In this document: positions 24,185-30,582 of the stretch, one piece after another | How the letters are laid out: each line of letters opens with the position of its first letter | How positions within the stretch are numbered: the first letter of the stretch is position 1 | Source: Porphyromonadaceae bacterium UBA3327 | GTDB lineage: Bacteria > Bacteroidota > Bacteroidia > Bacteroidales > Muribaculaceae | Reading direction: 5' to 3' | DNA: 30,582 nt | NCBI GenBank assembly: GCA_002361155.1 | Contig: DERZ01000046.1 | Span: forward strand, 1-30,582 | The notes under the pieces: model-generated | Told to the model about the DNA's origin: nothing | Seen by the model: the letters and a program-made list of their open reading frames with translations, nothing else | The model's database searches: none | Made by a program: the position numbers and the translations under genes

Positions 24185-26662
24185 ATGACAATGAGAAAGA
24201 AAAGTAACGAAAATATCGATGAACTGGAGGATTTCCAGCCAAGAAACGCAAGAAAATTCAAACGCAACCGCCGCATCGTGCAATGGATGTGGGTATCGTT
24301 TCTTGGCCTTGGATTTTTTATTTTGTTCCTTATGCTCCTCATTTACAATGGAGTGATTGGTTACATGCCTCCAATCGAGGAACTTGAGGACCCTCACGAC
24401 AAACTGGCCTCGCTCGTATATGCCTCCGACGGCACCACCGAACTCGGCCGGTACTATTTCGGCGCCGGAAACCGGGTCTATACCGATTACAACGGTATTT
24501 CGCCCCATGTGATCAGCGCTCTGGTCGCCACAGAAGACATCCGTTTCCGCGAACATTCGGGCATCGACTTCAAGGCGCTCGGGCGTACTGCTGTGAAAAC
24601 CCTCATGCTCGGTGACAAATCGGCCGGAGGAGCCTCCACCATTACCCAGCAGCTCGCCAAGCAGCTTTATTCACAACCCTCGGCCAACCTGTTCAAGAGA
24701 GCCATGCAGAAGCCTATCGAATGGATGATAGCCGTCAAACTCGAACGTTTCTATACAAAGGACGAGATCATCAACATGTATCTCAACCGGTTCGACTTCC
24801 TCAACAACGCTGTCGGCATCAAGACTGCAGCCAACGTATATTTCGGTAAAGAACCGCATGACCTCAAGATCGAAGAGGCCGCCATGCTCGTCGGGATGCT
24901 CAAGAATCCGAGCTATTACAATCCTCTGCGCCATGAGGAACGGACCATCAACAGACGCAACACTGTGTTCGAGCAGATGCTGAAGGCCGGCTTCATCTCC
25001 AGAGTCGAATTCGACTCGCTTAAGAATCTTCCTCTCGGACTAGACTACCATAAGGTTGACCACAAGGAGGGAGGAGCCCCTTATCTCCGTGAGGAGATAC
25101 GCCGTCTGATGACCGCAAAAAAACCTGTCGCGCCGAAACGATCCGACTACAATTCCATGGTCGCGTATCATGTGGCCATGGGCAACTATAATTCCGATTC
25201 CACGCAATGGGAGGAGAATCCGCTGTATGGATGGATTTTAAAGAACCCCAAACCGGACGGAAGCCACTACGACCTCTACACCGACGGACTGCGGATCTAC
25301 ACCTCCATCGACATGAGGATGCAGCAGTATGCCGAAGAGGCTGTCAACGAACACCTCGGCGGAGTGCTCCAGCCCGCATTCGAGCGGGAGAAACGCGGCT
25401 CCCGCACCGGCCCCTACACTTCCAACTCCAACGAACTCAGTTACTCCGGAGTGCAGCGCCTCATCAAAAACGCCATAAAGCAGACGGAGCGCTATCGTCT
25501 TATGAAACAAGCAGGAGCTTCCGACGAGGAGATCGACCAAGCATTCCACACTCCCTACCAGATGGACATCTTTGCCTACGTTAGGGAGACAAAGAAAGAG
25601 AACGGCCGCAACGTCACTCGCATAGTGCCAGGCTCCAAATCAGTGACCATGACGCCGTATGACTCGCTGATGTACATGAAGACCATCCTCCGGACCGGCC
25701 TGATGAGCATGGATCCGGTGACAGGATACGTCAAGGCATACGTCGGCGGCCCCGATTTCACCCATTTCCAATACGACATGGTGTCGCGGGGAAAACGACA
25801 GATCGGCTCCACGGCCAAGCCTTTCCTATACACGCTCGCCATGGAGCAGGATTTCACCCCCTGCTCAATGTTCAGCAACACCCAGCCTGTGTTCGGCAAC
25901 TGGGCGCCGCGCAACTCCAGCCATGCACGCGTCGGAGAGATGGTCGATCTTCGATGGGCGCTGACCAACTCCAACAACTGGATATCGGCACGTCTTGTCA
26001 ACGAGCTGACTCCCGGCGCGCTGGCCAACAAAATGCGGATGTTCGGAATCACCGGTTATATCGACGCCCATCTCCCGCTCTGTCTCGGCACAGTGGATGT
26101 GCCGGTAGGCCAGATGGTGGCGGCTTACACCGCGTTCTCCAACCGCGGAATACGCGTGGACCCCATATTCGTCACCAGAATCGAGGACAATCAGGGGAAC
26201 CTCATCTACTCGGCAGTGCCTCACCGCACGGAAGTCACCAGCGAGGATGCATATTATAAGATAGTATCCATCCTGCTCAATGTGGTGGACAGCGGAACGG
26301 GAGCGAGTCTACGCTCACGCTACGGCATCCGCGCGCAGATGGGAGGAAAAACCGGTACCACCAATTCCAACTCCGACTCATGGTTCATGGGCTTTACCCC
26401 GGACCTCGTCACAGGCGTATGGGTCGGAGGCGAAGAAAGATACATCCACTTCAACACAATGGCTTTCGGACAGGGAGCGCGGGCCGCGCTCCCAATCTAC
26501 GGACTCTTCATGCAGAAAGTCTACGCAGACCCGAAACTCCCCTACTCCCAGGACGCAAAGATTGAATTCCCGGACAATGTGGAACTGTGCGGCAATGAGA
26601 TCTTCGACTATTCCGAAGCACCGGTCGAAGAAGAAGTGATCGACGCAGGCTATTTCGAATAA
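24185..26662 (+). CDS. Class A penicillin-binding protein (transglycosylase/transpeptidase, PBP1A type)
   Basis: Bifunctional peptidoglycan synthase, 825 residues. A basic cytosolic N-terminus is followed by one membrane helix (about residues 31-57). The glycosyltransferase domain (GT51) has the catalytic glutamate E117 in EDIRFREHSGID, then GGASTITQQLAKQLY and a second conserved EAAMLVGMLKNPSYYNP block. The transpeptidase domain has SxxK at S542-K545 (GSTAKPF), SxN at S596-N598 (SNN) and KTG at 722-724. An insertion of roughly 150 residues between about 390 and 505 separates the two catalytic parts. ATG 24185 is used; an in-frame ATG at 24191 is possible. It is a single gene ending at a long hairpin. 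Confidence 0.95.
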   Translation: MTMRKKSNENIDELEDFQPRNARKFKRNRRIVQWMWVSFLGLGFFILFLMLLIYNGVIGYMPPIEELEDPHDKLASLVYASDGTTELGRYYFGAGNRVYTDYNGISPHVISALVATEDIRFREHSGIDFKALGRTAVKTLMLGDKSAGGASTITQQLAKQLYSQPSANLFKRAMQKPIEWMIAVKLERFYTKDEIINMYLNRFDFLNNAVGIKTAANVYFGKEPHDLKIEEAAMLVGMLKNPSYYNPLRHEERTINRRNTVFEQMLKAGFISRVEFDSLKNLPLGLDYHKVDHKEGGAPYLREEIRRLMTAKKPVAPKRSDYNSMVAYHVAMGNYNSDSTQWEENPLYGWILKNPKPDGSHYDLYTDGLRIYTSIDMRMQQYAEEAVNEHLGGVLQPAFEREKRGSRTGPYTSNSNELSYSGVQRLIKNAIKQTERYRLMKQAGASDEEIDQAFHTPYQMDIFAYVRETKKENGRNVTRIVPGSKSVTMTPYDSLMYMKTILRTGLMSMDPVTGYVKAYVGGPDFTHFQYDMVSRGKRQIGSTAKPFLYTLAMEQDFTPCSMFSNTQPVFGNWAPRNSSHARVGEMVDLRWALTNSNNWISARLVNELTPGALANKMRMFGITGYIDAHLPLCLGTVDVPVGQMVAAYTAFSNRGIRVDPIFVTRIEDNQGNLIYSAVPHRTEVTSEDAYYKIVSILLNVVDSGTGASLRSRYGIRAQMGGKTGTTNSNSDSWFMGFTPDLVTGVWVGGEERYIHFNTMAFGQGARAALPIYGLFMQKVYADPKLPYSQDAKIEFPDNVELCGNEIFDYSEAPVEEEVIDAGYFE

Positions 26663-26692
26663 ACCTGTCATCAGGTCTGCACTGATAGCAGC

Positions 26693-26740
26693 CACAACGA
26701 CAAATGGCCTCCCTATTTCGGGAGGCCATTTGTCGTTGTG
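26693..26740. terminator. Perfect 21-bp hairpin between convergent genes
   Basis: 26693-26713 pairs perfectly with 26720-26740 around a 6-nt loop. It lies between the convergent PBP1A gene (+) and rpmE2 (-), so it can serve both. No T-run flanks it on either side. Confidence 0.7.
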
Positions 26741-26753
26741 AGGTATTAGGAAT

Positions 26754-27008
26754 TTACTTCTTTGTGCGGTTGCCGTAGCGGCTGCGGAATTTGTCGACGC
26801 GTCCTGCGGTGTCGACGAGTTTCTGCTTGCCGGTGAAGAAGGGATGCGACGAACTGGTGATCTCAAGTTTCACCAGCGGATACTCCTTGCCGTCGATTTC
26901 GATGGTCTCGCGCGATGCGACAGTGCTGCGCGTGATGAATGTCTCATCGTTCGACATATCCTTGAAACATACCTCGCGGTACTCTTTGGGATGAATTTCC
27001 TTTTTCAT
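26754..27008 (-). CDS. rpmE2: 50S ribosomal protein L31, type B
   Basis: Ribosomal protein of 84 residues. It has the type B length and sequence ([17 protein letters not shown] ... [23 protein letters not shown]). Only one cysteine is present, so it is the zinc-free form. In bacteria with both L31 types the zinc-free one is induced by zinc shortage; whether this genome has a second copy cannot be seen. It has its own consensus promoter and a structured leader. Confidence 0.96.
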   Translation of the reverse strand: MKKEIHPKEYREVCFKDMSNDETFITRSTVASRETIEIDGKEYPLVKLEITSSSHPFFTGKQKLVDTAGRVDKFRSRYGNRTKK

Positions 27009-27016
27009 TTCTGTTA

Positions 27017-27069
27017 AAACTGCAGTTTAAAATTAATTATTAAAGTCTCAGCAGGTCGCGATCCCGCTG
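27017..27069 (-). promoter_or_regulatory. Structured 5' leader of rpmE2
   Basis: Between the promoter and the rpmE2 start the leader holds a 7-pair hairpin (27069-27063 with 27055-27049, one G-U, 7-nt loop) and the 12-nt palindrome AAACTGCAGTTT (27017-27028) ending 8 nt before the ATG, where it could cover the ribosome-binding region. Autogenous control of ribosomal proteins through such leaders is known in other phyla; here it is inference. Confidence 0.4.
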
Positions 27070-27079
27070 AATCGGCTTG

Positions 27080-27111
27080 CAAAATTACAAATTTTTCGGT
27101 AAACAGCCAAA
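27080..27111 (-). promoter_or_regulatory. Consensus promoter of rpmE2
   Basis: TTTG (27111-27108), exactly 20 nt, then TAATTTTG (27087-27080), an exact match to the Bacteroidetes housekeeping promoter. Predicted start near 27073, giving a 65-nt leader. Confidence 0.8.
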
Positions 27112-27129
27112 AAACTTTTCAGGAATTCG

Positions 27130-28818
27130 CTAAAGGAAGAAAAGTACGATCATCTGCGCCGCCACCACGCGCATGAACATGGTCAGCGGATAGACCGTGG
27201 AGTATGCCACGGCCGGGGCGTCGTTGTTGGCGATCTTGTTGCCGTAGGCAAGCGCGGGAGGATCGGTGTAGCCTCCGCTCATCATTCCGCAGATGTAGAA
27301 ATAATTGATCTTGTATTTCCACCGGGCTATCACTCCCACTACTATGAGCGGAATGATGGTGATCAATACTCCGTATCCCACCCAGACGGCACCCTGGACA
27401 TTGAATACCGTTGCCACAAAATCCTTTCCTGCGGCTATTCCCACCGAAGCGAGGAACAGACATATCCCGATTTCACGGAGCAGCAGATTGGCCGACGAGT
27501 TTGTATAGGTCACCAGATGCACCTTGGCCCCGAACGCGCTTATAAGAATCGCGACAATCAGCGGACCTCCCGCGAGACCCAGTTTCATGGGTACCGACAT
27601 GCCTGGAAACTGTAGCGGCAGACTCCCGAGCACGATTCCGAGAAATATTCCGAGAAACATCGTGAACAGATTGGGTTCGTTGAGCCGCTTCATGGAGTTT
27701 CCGAGTTTTGTGGCGAGATTATTGATGTCATCGATTTTTCCCACCACTGTGAGCCGGTCACCCATCTGAAGGCGTAAGCCGGAAGAAGCCACCAGGTCAA
27801 GACCGGCACGGTTCACGCGTGTCACGTTGAGCTTATAACCGTCATGCAGATGCATCGAGCCGAGTTTGACTCCGTTGTACTCGGTGCGTGTCACCAGAAT
27901 ACGGCGCGACACCACCGGCCCCTTCTCCATCTCCCATGCCTTGTCGACCTTGGGACCGAGGAAGCGCAGGAAAATCTCTTCGTCATGCAGAGAGCATACC
28001 ACCAGACACAGATCGCCGGTCTCAATGGTGTCCTGCGAGGTGGGTATGATTACTGTCCCGTCAGGTTTCTCGATGCGGGACATCACGTAATCGCAAGAGA
28101 TAAGAGCGTGCAGTTTCTGCATGGAAAGCCCAGACACCATGTCGTTGGTCACCTTGAAGGTGACCCGGGCAGCCTGTTCGGAACTTTTCTCGCCTCCGGT
28201 GATCTCTTCATTCTCTTTCTCCAGATTTATCTTGAAAAGCTTCTTGATGAGAATCATGGTGAGGATGATGCCGACCACCCCGAGCGGATAGGCGGCGGCA
28301 TAACCCATCGACATCTGCTGACTCACATCATAACCTTCTGGATTTACCTGAAGGAAAGCCTGCTGTGCGGCTCCGAGTCCGGGAGTGTTGGTCACCGCAC
28401 CGCTCATTATGCCGACAAGCTGTGAAATCGAAGTGGAGCCTTGGCTACCTCCCTGCGCGAAATAGATGATAAGCATTATGGCCACATTCAGCCCGATGCC
28501 GAGCATGGCCAGACCGTTTAACCGAACTCCCCCCTCTTTGAAGGAGGAGAAGAAACCGGGGCCAACCTGCATACCGATTGAGAAAATGAAGAGAATCAAT
28601 CCGAACTCCCTGAGGAAATGAAGCACGTCGGGCGCGGCGGTATAGCCGAAATGCCCCAGCAGGATTCCCACAAACAGCACGAACGTGACTCCCAGCGAAA
28701 CGCCAAAAAACTTCATTTTACCCAGATATATTCCGACGAAAATCACGAACGAATACAACAGTATCGTGCTCGCGAGCGAAACACTACCGGGTCTGAGCAA
28801 ATCAATGAGCCAATCCAT
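27130..28818 (-). CDS. Aspartate-alanine exchanger family (AspT/YidE-type) membrane transporter
   Basis: Inner membrane protein of 562 residues from ATG 28818 (a TTG at 28830 would add four). It shows the duplicated AspT/YidE layout: an N-terminal block of hydrophobic segments with the signature GIMSGAVTNTPGLGAAQ, a cytosolic middle with two TrkA-C-like domains (about 215-375, with phrases such as SRRILVTRTEYNGVKLGSM and GDRLTVVGKIDDI), and a C-terminal block with the mirrored signature GMMSGGYTDPPALAY. The two TrkA-C domains suggest gating by a ligand. Substrate is unknown. There is no clear promoter in the 102-nt gap to ettA, so read-through from ettA is possible. Confidence 0.9.
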   Translation of the reverse strand: MDWLIDLLRPGSVSLASTILLYSFVIFVGIYLGKMKFFGVSLGVTFVLFVGILLGHFGYTAAPDVLHFLREFGLILFIFSIGMQVGPGFFSSFKEGGVRLNGLAMLGIGLNVAIMLIIYFAQGGSQGSTSISQLVGIMSGAVTNTPGLGAAQQAFLQVNPEGYDVSQQMSMGYAAAYPLGVVGIILTMILIKKLFKINLEKENEEITGGEKSSEQAARVTFKVTNDMVSGLSMQKLHALISCDYVMSRIEKPDGTVIIPTSQDTIETGDLCLVVCSLHDEEIFLRFLGPKVDKAWEMEKGPVVSRRILVTRTEYNGVKLGSMHLHDGYKLNVTRVNRAGLDLVASSGLRLQMGDRLTVVGKIDDINNLATKLGNSMKRLNEPNLFTMFLGIFLGIVLGSLPLQFPGMSVPMKLGLAGGPLIVAILISAFGAKVHLVTYTNSSANLLLREIGICLFLASVGIAAGKDFVATVFNVQGAVWVGYGVLITIIPLIVVGVIARWKYKINYFYICGMMSGGYTDPPALAYGNKIANNDAPAVAYSTVYPLTMFMRVVAAQMIVLFFL

Positions 28819-28880
28819 TGAAAAAAGCAATTATTACCATTCTTATTTACCACCCAATTTGTTCCCCTTATATATTTTTT

Positions 28881-28913
28881 ACACGGGAGAGAGCTGAATC
28901 CTCCCTCCCGTGT
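28881..28913 (-). terminator. Hairpin after ettA
   Basis: Perfect 9-bp stem (28913-28905 with 28889-28881) 7 nt after the ettA stop, 15-nt loop. No T-run follows on the minus strand, so it may be a weak terminator or a transcript stabiliser. Confidence 0.45.
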
Positions 28914-28920
28914 ACAGCAG

Positions 28921-30582
28921 TCACACCAGCTTCCGGTAGCGGATGCGGTGCGGAGTGTCGAGGCCGCCGTCGCGGCGTTTCTTGAATTCCTCGTATTCCG
29001 AATAGCTTCCCTCGAAGAAGGTGACCTTGCTGTCACCCTCAAAAGCGAGGATATGCGTGGCGATGCGGTCGAGGAACCACCGGTCGTGGCTTACCACCAC
29101 GGCACAACCGGCGAAATTCTCGAGACCTTCCTCGAGAGCTCTCAGCGTATTGACATCAATGTCGTTTGTCGGCTCGTCAAGCAACAGCACATTGCCCTCC
29201 TCTTTCAGAGCCATGGCAAGGTGTAGTCGGTTTCTCTCTCCGCCGGACAGCACACCAATCTTTTTCTCCTGATCGGCACCGGTGAAATTGAACCGTGACA
29301 GATAGGCTCGGGCATTCATGTCCCGGCCTCCCATTCTGAACGATTCCACACCTTGCGATATAACCTCATACACTGTCTTTTCCGGCAGCAGATCCTTATG
29401 GCTCTGGTCGACGTATGCGATCTTCACAGTCTCTCCGACCTCAAACTCACCTCTGTCGGGATTCTCCATTCCCATTATCAACCGGAAAAGCGTTGTTTTT
29501 CCAGCACCGTTTGGGCCGATCACACCTACAATGCCATTGGGAGGCAACATGAAGTTAAGGTCCGTGAACAAGGCCCTGTCGTCATAACCCTTGGCCAGGT
29601 CGCGTGCCTCGATCACCTTGTTGCCGAGCCTCGGCCCGTTGGGGATATAGATCTCAAGTTTCTCCTCGCGTTCCTTCTGGTCCTCGTTAAGAAGCCTGTC
29701 GTAACTGGAGAGACGGGCCTTCCCCTTGGCCTGACGTGCCTTTGGCGCCATACGTACCCACTCCAATTCGCGCTCCAGAGTCTTGCGGCGCTTGCTGGCC
29801 TGCTTTTCCTCCTGCGCCATCCGCTTGGTCTTCTGGTCGAGCCACGATGAATAATTTCCCTTCCATGGAATACCCTCTCCCCGGTCGAGTTCGAGAATCC
29901 ATCCGGCCACATGGTCGAGGAAGTATCGGTCGTGGGTCACGGCGATCACCGTGCCGGGATATTGCTGAAGATGCTGTTCGAGCCAGTCGATACTCTCCGC
30001 GTCAAGGTGGTTGGTCGGCTCGTCAAGCAAAAGTATGTCGGGCTGCTGCAGCAACAGGCGGCATAGAGCCACCCGACGACGCTCTCCTCCCGACAGCACA
30101 GCGATCTTCCTGTCATCCGGCGGACAGCGCAGGGCATCCATCGCCCTGTCGAGTTTGTTGTCTATATTCCAGGCATCGGCAGCGTCGAGTTTGTCCTGAA
30201 GTTCGGCCTGACGCTCTATGAGTTTGTTCATCTTGTCGGCATCCTCAAGAACGTCGGGGTCTGCAAAAGCGTTGTTGACCTCGTCATATTCCTTGAGGAG
30301 CGCCATCACCGGAAGCACCCCCTCCTCTACCACCTCACGGACAGTCTTGTCAGGATCCAGTTGCGGATCCTGCTCCAGATAGCCTACACTGTATCCCGGG
30401 GAGAACACCACATTGCCCTGATAGCTTTTGTCAAGGCCGGCAATAATCTTCAGCAGCGTCGACTTTCCACTGCCGTTGAGACCGATGATACCGATCTTCG
30501 CTCCGTAGAAAAAGGAGAGGTATATGTTTTTTAATATCTGTCGCTGGGGAGGAATGATCTTGCTCACGCCCACCATCGAGAA
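28921..30582 (-). CDS. ettA: Energy-dependent translational throttle protein EttA (ABC-F), 5' end outside window
   Basis: Soluble ABC-F ATPase that binds the ribosomal E site and gates entry into elongation according to the ATP/ADP state. The frame is open to the window edge (FSM before VGVSKIIPPQRQILKN), and in the family the start lies a few residues further upstream, so the gene is nearly complete. First ABC domain: Walker A GLNGSGKST, signature LSGGERRRVAL, Walker B LLLDEPTNHLD. The EttA arm is present (DADKMNKLIERQAELQDKLD ... DALRCPPDD), then the inter-domain linker with KTLERELEWVRMAPKARQAK. Second domain: GPNGAGKTT, LSGGERNRLHLAMAL, LLLDEPTNDID. The arm and linker separate it from Uup and other ABC-F types. 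Confidence 0.94.
   Translation of the reverse strand, partial: FSMVGVSKIIPPQRQILKNIYLSFFYGAKIGIIGLNGSGKSTLLKIIAGLDKSYQGNVVFSPGYSVGYLEQDPQLDPDKTVREVVEEGVLPVMALLKEYDEVNNAFADPDVLEDADKMNKLIERQAELQDKLDAADAWNIDNKLDRAMDALRCPPDDRKIAVLSGGERRRVALCRLLLQQPDILLLDEPTNHLDAESIDWLEQHLQQYPGTVIAVTHDRYFLDHVAGWILELDRGEGIPWKGNYSSWLDQKTKRMAQEEKQASKRRKTLERELEWVRMAPKARQAKGKARLSSYDRLLNEDQKEREEKLEIYIPNGPRLGNKVIEARDLAKGYDDRALFTDLNFMLPPNGIVGVIGPNGAGKTTLFRLIMGMENPDRGEFEVGETVKIAYVDQSHKDLLPEKTVYEVISQGVESFRMGGRDMNARAYLSRFNFTGADQEKKIGVLSGGERNRLHLAMALKEEGNVLLLDEPTNDIDVNTLRALEEGLENFAGCAVVVSHDRWFLDRIATHILAFEGDSKVTFFEGSYSEYEEFKKRRDGGLDTPHRIRYRKLV

Noticed and set aside
1..30582. Defence island, mobile element, CRISPR array or biosynthetic cluster
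   Set aside because: Every long conserved frame belongs to a housekeeping family, gene order is typical of core genome, and no transposase, integrase, terminal repeats or spaced short repeats were seen.

Overview
The window is a gene-dense chromosomal segment that reads as core genome of a member of the Bacteroidales, possibly Muribaculaceae (family-level guess from protein style and moderately high GC; not testable here). The phylum call rests on several things seen together: promoters of the Bacteroidetes type (TTTG, about 20 nt, TAnnTTTG), an OstA-like protein of the form found in Bacteroidetes, a DUF5063 protein beside nadD, a type B L31, and a MutL with Bacteroidetes-style C-terminal sequence. 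No insertion sequence, phage gene, CRISPR array, tRNA, rRNA or recognisable defence system was found.

Layout. 1-2366 (+): the 3' half of glyA, a double hairpin, then bioD, a DEDDy-type 3'-5' exonuclease and a tiny two-helix membrane protein. 2363-2589 (-): an unannotated stretch that carries an exact-consensus promoter followed by about 190 nt able to fold end-to-end into a long rod; this is the best candidate for something new, and I suggest a 6S-like RNA. 2683-8969 (-): a four-gene overlapping unit, SurA-like lipoprotein > SurA-like PPIase > OstA-like protein > MutL, with a separate two-parvulin-domain PPIase upstream (9086-11014) behind its own terminator. 11167-13347 (-): recQ. 13567-17039 (-): tig-clpP-clpX, with an 18-bp perfect hairpin and a duplicated terminator arm between tig and clpP. 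17244-21269 (-): yicC-gmk-nadD-DUF5063-M18 aminopeptidase, driven by an exact-consensus promoter. 21436-23187 (-): phosphoglucomutase/phosphomannomutase. 23475-26662 (+): a flavin reductase-like protein, then a class A penicillin-binding protein. 26754-30582 (-): L31 type B, an AspT/YidE-type transporter and the ABC-F protein EttA (running off the window end).

The genes cover envelope assembly (periplasmic chaperones, OstA-like LPS transport factor, PBP1A), protein quality control (trigger factor, ClpXP, three parvulin-like folding factors), DNA maintenance (MutL, RecQ, exonuclease), nucleotide and NAD supply (gmk, nadD), one-carbon and biotin metabolism (glyA, bioD), and translation control (EttA, L31).

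The window is mostly ordinary at the protein level. The unexplained signals lie between genes: the rod-like RNA candidate at 2363-2552, the tig-clpP hairpin, the structured leaders ahead of tig and rpmE2, and a perfect palindrome in the pgm promoter region.
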